From NCBI GenBank assembly GCA_914767715.1, contig OU612075.1, forward strand, positions 4,216,001 through 4,280,000: a DNA stretch of 64,000 bases. Reading direction: 5' to 3'. A program made the translations under genes and the position numbers. Below are positions 44,801 through 58,794 of the stretch, piece after piece; position 1 is the first letter of the stretch; every line of letters starts with the position of its first letter. The notes beneath the pieces are model-generated. The model had not been told where the DNA came from and did no database searches. It saw only the letters and a list, made by a program, of their open reading frames with translations. The stretch is from Membranipora membranacea (lineage: Eukaryota > Bryozoa > Gymnolaemata > Cheilostomatida > Membraniporidae).

Positions 44801-47800
44801 ATGGACACCTAATATATACGAGTTCAATAACGTGTAAGTAATAACAACACTACAATAATGGAGCATGGAGGGGTGGGAAGGAGAGGCGGGGGTTGGGTAA
44901 ATGGTATCATGGCTATCATGCCTCTGTCAGGGTCGAGTGACACAATAAATTTTCCGACTCTACTTTGCCAGAGTTTGGTGTCAGCTGCAGATGGGTCTTG
45001 TGTGTGAGGCCATTCAGTCACTCAGTTGGGCAGATGTCCTATTTGATGTTGTATACATTATTCAAACGATAATATAAATCATTTACATTTACGTTTAAAG
45101 CATTTGACGATATGAAACTGGGCACTAAAGGGAGGGAGGGAGGGAAGACAAGGGAGAGAATAATATCTACTTACCCTGCGATCTTTTTCTCTCTTTCTCG
45201 TTTCTTTCCATTTTTGAATGTCTTCTTCTGTGGGTTCATCCTTCCCCTCGTCGCCGCTGTCCGTCTCTGTAGGATAAACAGGTTATTCTTATACAAAGAG
45301 TTTATAAAGCTATGTTGAATTATCGTACACAAGTTATTAGCCTTCAAGACATGAGAAAAACATTTTTTAATCAAATATTGAGCTCCACATATGTGTCTGG
45401 CTAGATTTCTATAAAATATGAAAGTCAGGAGGTTTGGAAGCTGTGAATGGTGATGAAAGCACAAGCAGTTAGGCGCAACTTGTAACCATAATACTGGCTC
45501 TGATATCTTCAGCCAACCAAGATTTAATGCAAGCACAGCTGCATCAGTCTCTCGTCTCTAAAAAAGCTGACGTGATCTGACTCTCTTTTGCCCCAAATCT
45601 CCAAATTGATGTGATGTTGTATTCATGCTCTAAGAGAGAAACTGCACATTAGTGTTTTTCAGGAGAAAATTCAGTGTGCCTGCTGAAGCTGAATTAAATT
45701 TCTCTACGTCATACCTGTTAATTGTTTTAACAATAAATTTCTCTATAATTAATGGGAACTCCAAGCCCCTAAAACCTAACTTATAGAGAAAATGACCTTA
45801 CATAAAACGTACATTTAATTAAATTTTAAGAAGAACATTTATGTTACCCATATTATGGTAGTCGCCTCCTCCGTGTTTAGTGAAGTAATGTACACCGACG
45901 AATTCAAACATAGATAATATTAGGAATGTAAAGCACATTTGTACGTAAAGTTCTAGAGCTGTGGCGTAAGGCACCTGAGGCAGGCCCTGATCGTTACCAC
46001 TAAACATAGTAGTCAGGGTTAGGATCACAGTGATACCTACAACCATAAAAAAGGCATAGACATAATTAGAATTAGAAATAATATAATACAATTAAAAGAT
46101 TTAATTTGTTGTATTTATTGCCAAACACCTTTAAACCAGAGCACCTATACCTTTTTACTAATTTTTTTCAATTAGATAGCAGAATTTGAATTAATTTTGT
46201 GGAATTTTGTAAATTTTGAATTTTTGTTGATTAAATTATTTCCATACAAGGAAATAAAAGCTAACCTTCCGCCTAAATTTATACTTTTCTTCTGACTGAT
46301 TAAGATAACTGTATAATTTGAATGTCTCTAATGTTAGAAATCTGAATCACACTACACGATAGCAACATAATGAGTAAGTTGTAAAGTACAGAATTAATCC
46401 AGAATGCAATTCCTGCAAATTCGTACAAAACAACTATGGCCGACATCAACAATAAGGTCTGCTTAGACAACAACACATCCCAAACATCAACATCATCATG
46501 TCTATTACAGGTATCAACTGTAGAAAATTAGTCTGATGGAATTAGCAATCAAGATGCTCACTCACCTAGCCCGACTCTATCTGAGGTAGCTTCTCTGTTT
46601 AACCAGAATGTCACCCAGCTCATGGCGACAAGCAGAACAGACGGTACGTACACCTGGAGCAGGAAATATCCCATGTGCCTCTGTAGCTTGAACATCACAT
46701 GTAGTGACGAAAAGGACACTACAAATGTGATGAAATAAAACATGGTAGAATACCAAAAAACTATTGAACCGCAAACAAAATTTTAGCTGTGAGCTAGAGC
46801 TTGTTATCAATATTTGTACATGGTGAATGTTGGGAAAAAAAGCTTTGGCAATAATCCCATAGCTTTTACAAGATCTAAGATTTAATGTTTACTGTTTTGT
46901 TAGTGTAGGCTTAAAATTAGGGAAGAGATGTTAGCTAGACTTTTCAGTCCAATTTCAAATGTTTCATTCCAATCCAGCATAAACTGAATATCCCAGGAAA
47001 ATTTTTGATTAATTTCAAGGGATTCCTGCTTCTAAGTGGTTATTCATAATGTTGTTGGCTTAATAGTAAAGGTTAAATCATCACAAAATATCATTGGTGC
47101 TTTTAAATAGTTTTTGAGATTGATTATCTTCATTCTCTGACTCTGCAAAGCAATTCAAGTTCGGACACATACACAATCATCAGGTCACGACAGTTTTACT
47201 GGACTCACCAATCACAGACATGCTGACCAAACCAGTGAAATTATAGTAACGAGATGAGAGAAGTAGATGATTACATTATGAGAGGCACAGTAGACCCTCA
47301 AGGTACATTTAACAGGTCATCACAACATGAACACAACAATCGGGCAAATTTGTGAGCCTGTTCTGCCAGCTACCCCCTCATAAAAACATATCATCAATTC
47401 CGACATCACCCTTTCCAAAAAGTTTATATGATACTTTTGACATTTGGCTGTCGGGAACAGACTCCTAAATTCATCAAATGAAACAAGCAATCACATATCT
47501 AACAAAAAAACTACAAGTGTAGACTATATACCGTTGCGCTGGGTGAAACCTGTAAATTAAGCGAAAAAATAGTATGGTGTGAGAAAAGCTACTGCTAATC
47601 AGGTGCGACTGGGTATAAAATTACAATGGTGTATGGCGGTGGGAAGTGACAATTGGAATTTGGTATAGCTTACAGCACCCTTTGCAAAAACCATACCAAA
47701 CAAACTATTTATCTTCAGATATTGTTTTACAGTTTTATATTTCTAATCATAAATTCCATTGTTCGATTATTTTCTGCAATTTGCTTAGAAATAATATCAG

Positions 47801-50800
47801 TGTACAGTTTTTTTATTGTATGGGTGCCTGTTGTTGGTGAAATTAATTACAGAATGTGAAGCAAAGAAATTACAGCTTTGCGATATAAAATAATCATTAG
47901 CTGCTGAAATTAAGATGGCCGCTGAAATAAAGATATTTGCAGTTGAAACTAAGCTTGGCTGCTTGAAAGCCTGGCTGCTTAAATTAAGATATTTACTGTT
48001 TGTCCGTGATGATGGGGTTAAATAGTGGAGAAATTGATCTGTATTTACGGAAAATAATGTTACGGTACACAAGACAGGCTTATATACGATTTTGAAAAAA
48101 AAGGTTTCCAAAAGAATTACATGCAATGGAATTGAGATACCTAGCTCTACAGGGGAGCCTAACTGGCTTATGCTGGGTTGCGTTGGGTAGCATTGCTATG
48201 CTTGTCGACAGGGTGAAGGAATTTTGCTATCATAATTTGCACGTTTTAAGGTCTACCTACAGGGTGACTATCATCAAATGGGGTTTTGATAAGGTTTGGT
48301 AGCAAGGTTCCCATAATGCAAATCTTATCTGCATTTCCAAGGAGGATCGAATCAATCTCTTGCATGTAATTGTTGACCTCATCTCTCTGGAAAATCCAGA
48401 AAATTGCATTATGGGATACTCCATAAAGTACCCTAGACATATTTATAATAAATACTCACTGTCCTTGAGTATAGTAGAACCATTGACATGTGAATAGCTT
48501 ATAATATCAAACTGTGATAGCTTCACGTCCTCATTGACAACGATAGATTGATTATTTCCGTACTTCCAAACGTAATCGATCGATTTAGCACCATGAGCAA
48601 CTGTAAAATAACAAAATAACGTAAAACATTATACAGCTATATAACTGTACCCACACTATAATATTATGTAGTATTAGTAATATTTTTAAAAGATTGAAAA
48701 GTCACACAGAGATGTTGCAAATGTCGCGAGTGTGAACTATTATTTTAATTTTATCTTTTATTTATTCATACAAAATTATTCAATCATACAAAAACCCAAT
48801 TTTAGGAGTAATGTCCTTCCAACCCGAGAGATTTTGGAAAACACGTTTATTGAGTCTCATAAATTTTGTGATGTTAATGCATCAGACATTATTGGAAAGT
48901 AATTAAAGAAAAGTGTAGTGTCAGACCTACAAACTATATAAATAATTCAGATTGTATGATACTGTCACATAGTTTAAAGGTCGTTGATTGACGTGTATAT
49001 CACGTCCATCAGGGTCAGTGAAATGTCATCATCGAATACTGTAGATAATCAATCCTTATTACATGATCACCTGACCTCATCTCATGATTGGTTGGGCCAA
49101 AAGAAGAAGCTAGAGTACCAATATCATAAAGAGCTAATATCACGCAGATATGGGATCCCCACCAGAATTATTTTCACTTTGTTCTGCGTTAAGCTTGGTT
49201 TTTTTCGAACAGTGAAGCATTGTTCCTTACACAATCTTATCCTCTAACAGCAAAACACAAGACCTTGAGAATTTTAATTTGTATTTTGTGTAAATCTGTG
49301 CATAAAACACCTCAGGAAATTGAAGTCCAACACAGATGAGAGGAGCAATAGTTAATATTCTTGTAATAAACTGCGATTAATAGGATTTGCGAACAATGAC
49401 ACAGTTTTGGAGGTGAGGGGAGGAGTAGTCATTAATTGTTATATGATGGTATTTTGGGGGGGGGGGGGAGTTAGTCCTTAGTAATTATATGATTAGTGTT
49501 GGAGGTGGGGGGAATAGTCCTTCCTTTGCCATTATATGATGATCTTGATGATATGCGGTGATACTTACAGCTGAGTATTGTAAGAGGACAGTATTGTGTA
49601 TCCATAGGATAGGCATGTAGCTTCATAGGACAGTCAGCCTTTATAGTCAACCTGTAACAGGGTGTCAAATAGACAGTAGCAGCAATACAGTCATTGATAA
49701 TATGAATTTATGGATCAGTGGTAAAGTTCATAGTATGGGTATTTGTAGAGGTATGCCATCAGTATAAAGCTATAAATCTGGCAGCTTTTACGTTTGGCGT
49801 CCCAGTAACAACCTGCAAAAACTCAGGCAAGCTGCTCGACAAAAATTTACAAGAGACAGCTTTCTAGATTCTGAACTTATGGACCAATAAAAGATGAGAA
49901 TTGCGGTCTAGCAACCGTACATGAATAGCCATACGCTTGCTTAGGGTCAGATATGTTCCCCTCAACCCATATAATATATAACAGCGGTTCAGTTTATTGT
50001 ATTTATTGTATGGTTGATTATCATTATTATGTTATGCTTATTAATTCCTATTAAATATGTCAGCAGATATTTAGTTTCAATGTTTTGTCCATTTCTACCT
50101 TTTAATGGCATACATATAAAAATGAGGCTTTTCTAGAGGTAGATTTATACCTTGTTGCAATTTTGGCTTCCAGAATCAGTTGCTATCAGTGGTCAATAGA
50201 TGAACTAAAAGATTGCATTTTTAGCGGCGTTCAATGTTAGCCTGTCAACGTTAGCCAGTTCAGGGTATTCCAATCAATGAAAAGCATCACGTCAATCAAG
50301 AAGTTAATTCAATGAACTCCCTCTAACAACAGGGGGTTTGACCATTAATTTCAGTTGGTCATTATTGTTGTGTCTATGTAACGAAGCAGCGAGAGGGACT
50401 GCTATTTCATGGTATTATACGACGTCATCGAACGTTGCAGAGTGAAGTTTAGAATATATCATTGTATCATTGAAAAGGCAACATGTCAACCAAGCAGTCA
50501 ATTCAATGAACTCCGTGTAAGAAACAGCGGGTTTTTGAACATAATTGTTGTGGTCTATTAAAACAAGGAGTTAAAGGAAAGGAGAGGTAGCACCATAGAG
50601 TTGTTATCTATCTATGCTAAGCACATTGGTTCATCATTATGCTTGATAATGAAATTGGTCATAGTGGAGTCAAGTTTGAATTTCCAATCATTGAAGAAGC
50701 ATCATGTCAATCAAGAAATTAATTCAATGAACTCCCTCTAGAAACATAATGGGTATGTTCTATGGAAGGAAAGGAGATGGGGCTCAATCGTACCACATTA

Positions 50801-53800
50801 TGATTGACGCTGTCGTCGTGCCAGAGTCAATTTTGAACATGAAGTTTTCTCCCCCTTACCTCATTGAGTAAAGTATAGTGCCGTCAGGTCTTATCCGTAG
50901 AAGTTTATTAGCTGTGGTTATCATGTGGATGTATGAGTCTTTTCCATTTAGAAAATAAGTGTCAGGAGTCCATAACTTTTCTAGGAGGGCGATATGTACT
51001 GCAATCTCTTTGGTATTTCCAGTATAACGTACACGGGGATCGTTCCATGTCTGACGGAAATAACAGTCCATGGAGTAACTCTACAAAAGAAAGGAGAAAA
51101 TATGTATCTTAACTCAAATAAATGACATGACACTCAAACGAGGCTGATTGTCATTTATTTTGTCGGAACTTTTGGACTTTAATGAATAACTAGCTGATCA
51201 TGTTTTCAATAAATAAGGACTGAGTTCTAGACGAATATACTATTAAAAGGTTGATTAAAAATCAACCTTTTAATAGTATATTCGTCTAGAACATCAATCA
51301 TGGCTCATATTTGTAAGTTACATGGGTACCAATTTATCAGAAGATACCATAGACTACTAGACTATGGTATATATACACACAGAGTTAAGATATCCTTATT
51401 CTGTAATACCCATATGCTCCCTGGTCAGTTAACTTGTTAATAACTTCATTATGTTCTGCTATGACGTGATGCTGATCTGGGATAGCCGAGAATTGATATG
51501 TCTGATACCTAGCTGCCCGAAATGAGTGGTTTGACCTTGGCGTGACATTTAAAGCTGATTAACTTCAGGGTTACAACCTAGTTTGCAATCCAAGTTTAGT
51601 CCTCATGAGCTACATGTAATCCAATTCCTGATGATTGAGTTGCATACAATGAGATTATTGATACATGAGCCTTAGTCCTGTCGTCCGTAAAATTTTCCCT
51701 AAAAGCTCTCTCTCGATGTACCATGCAGAGACACACATGGGAAGGCACTAAAGGCTACCTACACTTAATTCAGGTACCCTTTTAGCGTGGTCAGGAATAC
51801 AAAATCACATGGCAAACAGCACACATCAATTACGGCGTGTCCGGATTGAAAGTTTATGTCTGGTTCAGTGGGATAAAACTGACCGACATGATTTTTCACC
51901 TTGAGCCAAGCGTGAATTTTTTTTTATAAATTTCTAATATTGAGTACGCCTGCACCGACAGCATTTAGTTTCAATCGAGATCATTGATAGCTTTAGTACG
52001 TGCGTACTGCACACCTATCCGTGTACATATATCAGTAAAAAGCCTTCAATTAATTGATTAAAGATAAAAAGATGTTAGCTTCATCACATGCTTAATAAAT
52101 AATCATTATTTATAAAGGTACTTTATTATTGCATCAAAAAGTCTAAATGTTAGGTTGAGATCTAGTCTGAGCCCCCAGACTTTTGCCCTCCGCCCGACGG
52201 CCCCCCGGCCAGGGGAAACATGAGGCCATGCCAGAGTATCAAGCATTATCATTTTCATGTTGCAGGGGTATAATAGTGAAAGCTGGTACACCAAACTGTT
52301 TGTCTACAGGCAGCCTGACAAGCCAGCACCAATCGGAGGTCTTGCAACTTTGAAAACGAATTCTCACATTTTCTTATATAATGTAGAAAGAAAACTGAGC
52401 TGAATAACAACTTTGTCTTAAACATTTGATATCTCAATCCCCATGAATGTTGGGAGAAAATCAGCAAGTAATGCGTATCCTTGACACAGCACTGTATATG
52501 TAGCTCAACATCTCCCATGTAAGGCAAAAAAATTATCTGATATCCGGATGGAATACAGCATGGGCTGACGCCTTAGCGCTCTTTTTCAGGTCCCTGGGAC
52601 TCCAGCTAAGTGAGGTTGGTTATTCATTGTTCAGTAAGGGTTTGTTATACACCCACATGTTGATATTGTTTAACCATTTTTGTGATCTCTATCCGCTGCA
52701 AATATTGACACTATATCATGTTTCACTTCTCAATGAGACACTTTTCCATCATATGATGTGCTGGTATGTGTAGTTTTAAACCTCTTGTAATCAATGACGC
52801 CTGTCGAGGGTTGAGGGTCGAGTTTACTATTGTTGGACCGAAGTTGGCAAAGTTAAATGTAATAGATACCCTGCCCACAGTCTGCACAACTTTGACAGGC
52901 TAGACCAGACAAGGGTCCGCATGACTTTGACAGGCTAGAAGGAGTCTTACAACAAGTTTTGCACACAACTGCCATTCTTGAGGCTAGAACAAGTGCGTCT
53001 CAAACAAGTTACACACAACTGCCTTGCTTGTTTGGAAGCAGCGACACTATCCCCGCAGGCAGAATGGTGGGCTGGTGAATATTACCTAGTAGAGGCTGTG
53101 AAAGCACTTACCCGATCCACCTCTGATATGGGCCCCATACTTCTTATATTCAAGTCCACCTGAATCTGTGTGGGTTTCGTTAGATCTACAACAACAAACA
53201 ATCCATTTGTCCATTAAAGGTCTAGAGGCAAATTCACATTTCATTATAAAAATTCATAAATAAATAATGTTGTGTAGGCTTTTTAATGTAATGACGCATT
53301 TAATAACATTGTGAGTCGCTGCTTAGCTCTTGGTAAAACTAAATAGTTTAAAATATTTCATGTTGTTCCACAAAAAATCCAATTGATGAGAAAAGCGAAA
53401 AGTGCGTCAGACTTTCCTAGTGTGTAGTGCATAAAAACTATAAGGGGTTTCGTAGAAAGCCAACATCGGGTTTGATGATTAAGTAGATTAGAGGAAGATC
53501 ATATGGCCTTGGATCTCCTAATAGGTCATACTCATTGTACCTCTCAAAGAGGGTTATCTAAAAGTCAAGAGCTATTTGACTCTGCAACTTTGAGTAGGGA
53601 CATCAAAGTTATTACCGTGAGTTATAATTTTGGAGGGTAGTTATTCTTAATCTCCTAATACGACATGACCGTGGTCTTTACATGGAAATGATACGGTGAA
53701 ATGTAACCAACCAACTTCAATCAATGTAGCTTCCGTCAGAAAAAATATGGCTATAGTTTTGGCCCAAGTTAAATTAGGCGAGTCGAGGATGGCCTTCGAT

Positions 53801-55119
53801 ATAGTACATTGGGTGAGTGAAAGTCATCATTCATAAAAATATACTGGAATTAGTGTAACTGAAAATAGCCAAATCCCTAACCAAATTACGTCCGTCCGCT
53901 CTCATATATTTGGCCTTGACAGACAGCATAGCGTTAATAGAACCATGATTTTGTCCAATAGAAACAGATCTAGAGTTACATAATTCACAGCCAACTTTGG
54001 GACCAGCTAAACGTCTTCCTGCTCTGGAATGAGGGAACAATAATAATAATAGTTAATTTGATTTGTGTTCGTTTGCTCTGTTTGGAGCCGGTGCTGAGTA
54101 GGCAGTAAGATTTCTGAGATACATGATTCAAAACAGACATATAAAGTGCACCCTACGCCCTACGGACAATGGCGGTGGTAGGTGGACTGGTGTATGGGGA
54201 GCTCATCTTTGTAGATAGGAACTGACTGGGAGTATAACTTGCAACCCTCAGATCCAGAAACTCAAATGCCCAACCCCTAAACCACCAGGTATCCCAGATT
54301 TATGTTCGCATATATGATATCTTAAAACTCCCCCAACCATCTAGCATTCAATTATACGGTTGAATGTTTGTTTAAATTGCTCGCATTTTATGTCAGCTAG
54401 AGCCATACAGTACCAGGTGCAGGTGCTAGGTAGCAGGTGCTCCCAACTCCTCCCAGAAGAGGAAATCTTACCATTGTCAGCTTGAGGGCGTACTCTGGCG
54501 TCGTATGTTTTGAGAATATCATCCAGTATGCGTGACATATTTTTGCCAATCTCTTTGCCGAGTTTCAGGTTGGCGTCCCAGGAGACATTTTGTATTTGTG
54601 GCCCCGGCAATGTGCTTCCCTCCACGGACCTGATAAAGTATTGGTATAGTGTTTAATAATAATACATAGGGTGGCGGTGGGGTTCATAGACGCTGTACTC
54701 ATGTACAAAAGACAAGAGCCTCTCATTTCTCACCAAGAAGGGAGCACATTTGTAACGTTGCAAGTTTGGTGATGAGTTCTATCACAAAGTCTTCTTACGC
54801 TCACTACCTGATGGCAGACGCTTGAAGTGAAAGATCTGGAACTAGCCAAGAAAATAAACATCAATGCCGGTGCCTGTCTGAAACAATACAGATTAGGGGT
54901 TAGGTGGTGTAACCACTTTACTTACCTGAATGTGTTGGTGGGCATTAAAAATATAAATCCAGTATAAAACAAAACTTTGAGAGGAAAACAGACTCCTGGT
55001 TTTCTTTTTAGCTGCGCTGTCAACTTAACCATCCCTCCATCTGAAACAGGAAACAATATGGAGTCTCGGTTGTCAAGTTCTGACAACGAGTTGTATCCGC
55101 AGTGGCTATTATCTGCCAT
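41805..55119 (-). CDS. Cys-loop ligand-gated channel, GABA-A/glycine-receptor type
   Basis: Ten minus-strand exons: 55119-54926 (ATG at 55119 or, better, 55032), 54629-54472, 53185-53112, 51080-50860, 49651-49569, 48600-48460, 46718-46566, 46036-45848, 45266-45175, 42071-41805; 523 or 494 residues. The hydrophobic [11 protein letters not shown] is a signal peptide. Ligand domain: [36 protein letters not shown], loop-[23 protein letters not shown], and the Cys loop [15 protein letters not shown] (13 residues between Cys). M1 begins [14 protein letters not shown]2 is [19 protein letters not shown] with Arg 0', Thr 6' and Leu 9', as in anion channels. M3 lies in exon 8. The M3-M4 loop is short and charged. 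M4 ends [12 protein letters not shown]. Predicted inhibitory chloride-type receptor subunit; the agonist is not deducible. No cation-type Glu at -1' is seen. Confidence 0.93.
42896..42957. repeat. hairpin in the last intron of the Cys-loop gene
   Basis: TGTTTTGTTTGGAGGCGGTA pairs imperfectly with TACCGCCCCCAAACCAAACA around a loop of about 20 bp. Confidence 0.6.
42960..45174. other. intron 9 of the Cys-loop gene, remaining part
   Basis: AT-rich; a palindromic TA/ATT tract at about 43585-43640. An open minus frame at 44824-45021 has no acceptor in the right phase. No other feature is supported. Confidence 0.45.
49457..49470. repeat. poly-G run
   Basis: About 13 consecutive G on the plus strand in intron 5 of the Cys-loop gene, about 100 bp from exon 5; potential G-quadruplex or sequencing-error site. 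Confidence 0.8.
49690..49870 (+). repeat. dispersed repeat, copy 1 (inverted mate at 57040-57252)
   Basis: Shares, in reverse complement, TATGAATTTATGGATCAGTG, GGTATGCCATCAGTATAA, ATCTGGCAGCTTTTA, CTCAGGCAAGCTGCT with 57040-57252. Non-coding; probably an ancient transposon family of about 200 bp. Confidence 0.7.
50271..50845 (+). repeat. three diverged tandem copies of a ~200-bp unit
   Basis: Each copy starts near ATCATTGAA-AAGCATCA and continues GTCAATCAAG, TTAATTCAATGAACTCC, then a G-rich GGGTTT or GGGTAT and a TTGTTGTG or related stretch (copies from about 50271, 50466 and 50685). Lies in intron 4 of the Cys-loop gene and ends at the exon 4 donor. Confidence 0.7.
51223..51292. repeat. perfect 33-bp-arm hairpin
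   Basis: GTTCTAGACGAATATACTAT through TTGATT, loop AAAA, then the exact reverse complement ending AGTATATTCGTCTAGAAC. Intron 3 of the Cys-loop gene. Confidence 0.88.
51340..51375. repeat. small hairpin
   Basis: GATACCATAG / CTATGGTAT with a loop ACTACTAGA. Confidence 0.6.
52165..52215 (+). repeat. GC-rich dispersed repeat, copy 2
   Basis: GAGCCCCCAGACTTTTGCCC then TCCGCCCGACGGCCCCCCGG. Nearly the complement of 7025-7085. Confidence 0.6.
53831..54040 (-). other. open frame in intron 2 of the Cys-loop gene, possible decayed exon
   Basis: The minus strand reads [20 protein letters not shown] and continues to a stop, after a CAGAG acceptor-like site. It is not similar to Cys-loop receptors and is not needed to keep the frame between exons 2 and 3. 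Doubtful. Confidence 0.15.
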
Positions 55120-57039
55120 CAGAATGTATAAACATTTTCCTCCTAGCTAAGATGATTGTTGTTAGAATTGCGGCACCAAATTTTCCAGCTGATCTTTCTT
55201 GAAGCATGGAGTTAGTCTCTGTAGACAGTTTGTCGATCCTCCCTCAGATTGCAGTATGAAGAAATTATGAAACTCAAAATAATTGCGCTTGTCCTTTAGG
55301 CAAGATAATGTTACGTAACGCTTTGAGTTTTTTCACGGATCCGCCATGATACACTGTCTTAGGACGTAAGAGTGAAATTTAGTATATAATTATCAAATCA
55401 GCTCGGTGTTAGAGATTGACTGCCGGAACAGTTCTAACAAGGTAATCATATATGAAAATGCAAGCGCCAAAACCTAACTGCTTAAAATTGTAATAATGTG
55501 TTTAATTTCAGAGGCTTTAATTAGCCCTTAACAGATAAACCGCAATGCAGGGTAAATTAGTTCACGAACTTAACAGCTCAATGTCCTAGAATCTCATCAT
55601 AAGGTGAAACATCCATATTACAAAATTACCGCTCTATAATTTGTTGCTCCGAGCGGCCCAATTACGGTAAAGGTTCGATGCCGCAGAGAAAATAGAGTAT
55701 TTATTTTCCATTATGTCATGCCTTGTTACCCGCAGAGGATGCCCCCATCATATAACAATTACCGGGTTTGATTAATTAGGCGAGATGGTCATGTTTCTAA
55801 TTAGTTTAAACTAAGAGCAAGCATTTATTAAATTTGTTCACGGGCTTGTTTTTGTAATTTTTTATTAGCAGGCAATGTTGTATGCCATCCTTATGTGCGA
55901 TGTGTTCTGGCGAACACTCGAGCGAACTAAGTTAGTTTACTTGTGATGTTTCTCAGAATACTTTTCCCATGAGTATGAATATCTGTAAAAAGTTAGCCTA
56001 AACCTTGAAGCATTTTTAGATAAAAAACCAATGAAGGGATATCAAAATCAAAAAAAGAAGTCTATCAGCAACTGCGTTGCCTCAACCACACATTCGTATC
56101 AGCAGTGTTTTTTTCATCACAGACTGTCTACACTCGGGAGGGGAGGTAAAGACTGATATTCTATCTGTTTTCGGATGTAAACAAAATAAATTCACCCCTG
56201 CTAAAAGTCTGTGCGAACATACACATTCTAAAACTCACACAATGTGTTTGCCTTCGCCTTGCCCTGCCTTGGCTATGGAGCGCAAAATATACTTACTCCT
56301 GCATGTGGGTCAAAAATATGATTTATTAGCCCTAAGTAGGTCCTTTGCTGCTACTAATTTTCTTTTTCCTCCAAAACACATAATTTCATAGAGCTGCCGT
56401 TATGAAACTTTAAACACTTTATTTTTTATGCTGTTACGTAAAACCCAGACAGATGAAGAAATGTGTTTGTCCTGAAAATCGGATCAAATATCTTTAACAC
56501 TTTAAATAATCATAAACACTTCTAGTATCCAAGAATATTCCGTCCCAGAGTGCTAAACATAGCAATATTATATTATATTATATTATATATATTCTGTTAT
56601 ATATATAATAACTCTATGGTGCTAATGGAGAGAAAAACATTCAAATAAGTTGTTATCCAAATACAACAACAAATTCAGTTAAACCTTTCCAAGAAAGGAA
56701 ACCACGCAAGTGAGGTTACTCCTGAGAAAGTTTGGTTTATAATTCGGACACCTGACTATTGTATCTTTGTCACCAAAATGTCATTTAGGGGATTACTCAG
56801 TGCTTAATAAACCTAATCCTCAGGTTGAATAAAATATTCTAAAGTTTGATTGTAGCTTTAATTGGAGAAAAGTTTTAAATATTCGAAGGCCAAAGGGATT
56901 AAGGTCATAAACAACAGTACTTGGTGTGCCACATGCTAAGGCTTCGTGCCACACCAATCCGCCTTCAAAAGCAAGGTTGAGCACCTATCATCTAAATTCA
57001 CTGATATATATTATACGATGGATAGCTGCTATTTATGTA

Positions 57040-57252
57040 TGGTTGACCCTTGTAAACTTTTGTCAAGCAGCTTGCCTGAGCTTTTGAAGGTCGTTACTGG
57101 GACATCAGTCAATGTATAGCCTAAAAGCTGCCAGATTTTTAGCTTTACTCAGATCCTTACACAAAGTCTTATACTGATGGCATATCTTCACAGATAGCCA
57201 AGCTATGCATATTACCACTGATCCATAAATTCATAATAATTATCAATGTCTA
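57040..57252 (-). repeat. dispersed repeat, copy 2
   Basis: Inverted relative to 49690-49870: AGCAGCTTGCCTGAG, TAAAAGCTGCCAGAT, TTATACTGATGGCATA, CACTGATCCATAAATTCATA. Confidence 0.7.
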
Positions 57253-58794
57253 GATTGTTTCAGAACAGATGCATCAGCATACAGAGCTTGGGTTAGCCCA
57301 AACAACTTGTAGCTATTAGATTTGAAACAAATTGTTCCTAGAAAATTTTAAACAGCGCTGTGCTTCCATTATCTACTCCACAAGATGTGCAGTAAACCAA
57401 AAAACGCCAACGCAGTAAATCAAGCGGCTCGTCAAACTTTCTTTTTACTCAGTCACAGAAAGCGATGGTTGAGTAATTAACATGGAGTAGATGGTAAATA
57501 TTGGGAGAGTTTGATCAAATCAGGCTATTGGCTTTGTTTTAATCATGAAGCTATTCATTTCAATTCACTCCACATGGTAATTGATAGCATTTGGAGGCTA
57601 TAAATAATTGAGTAGGCCAGTCTTATTTTATATCATCATCACACACACAGTTTTCTTTTCACCATGATGGACAACAAGTCTTGCATACCAGAAAAAAAAA
57701 CACCAGCCGTACTGGTCATCTGACTTTACTGGTCATCTGACGTAACTGACCATCTTCCTCTACTGGTCATGTGGTTTTCTCAAAAAAAAATAAAAATACA
57801 GATTTTTTATGATAAAGGCTAGCAGTATACTAAAACCATGGTGAAACGAAAGTTTTGTTTTGGCTGTTGCATATGCTAGCTAGTGGCTATTATATATGAA
57901 GTTAATGTGTAGTGTGAGAGCAACCAACAATCGAGCTAAACCTTGGGAGAGGTTTTTACTGGGTAACTGGCACATGCAAAATAATACACAACCGAGTTAT
58001 GGTAATGCATGAGCAGCCCCTATGGGATTCCCTCGCAATATACAGGATCATGACATTTCGTAGATTACAATATTCGTAATTACAGGAACAATGATGCCAC
58101 AAGATCTAGTTCACAGATCCGGGTCGGGATTAAACATTTTAGAAGCGTTCAAGCAAATATAAAAAAAAGAGATTTGATCCGGCCTCAAGCCAATAAAACC
58201 TGCAGCCACACGACAGCACCGGATATCAAATGCGAACTCTGGAAGCTGATCGATCAGTGGCAGAAATAATTAATTTAGCTTTTGAACCATGGCATAAATT
58301 TTTAGCAGATTTATTACCGGTTTCATTTTCTGTAACCTAGTAAAACTAGAAGCAAAAAACTTTTCACACTCACGCATATTTTGTTTTTGTTTTTTTTGCC
58401 GATTATGTTATAAATTTAGTTTGATCAAATAAAAGAATTTGGCAAACAAAAGAAAACCAAGGGCTCAGCCAGATAGTCCAATGACTAGAGTGACGGCTGT
58501 CCCGATGGTCACCCATGGTAAACACCCACAAAAGCCGACAAGTCGAAGCACGAGTCAGCACAGCGACCGCTGTCAAGCATAGACCCAAAAGCGCTCAGCA
58601 ACCAAACAAAATCACCTACCAGGTTTCCAGTATACATCCAAGCAGCTCCGATAGTTGGATTAAGAATCCATCAACCGTAAAGCGTCTGTGAAACCCTGGA
58701 AGTTTTAAATCCTCAGCTGTTCCTCAGCCTGTCTCCTGAGATAAATCATTAAGGTGTTAATCCCGATAATCCAGTTATATATATATATGCTCTC

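Noticed and set aside
44824-45021. Minus-strand frame that might be an extra M3-M4 loop exon of the Cys-loop gene
   Set aside because: Flanking exons join in phase 0 without it, and its only acceptor-like site is in the wrong phase; it ends in a stop.
56077-56391. 104-codon plus-strand frame in the 6.6-kb intergenic region
   Set aside because: Starts at a non-ATG codon, no splice signals, no recognisable pattern.
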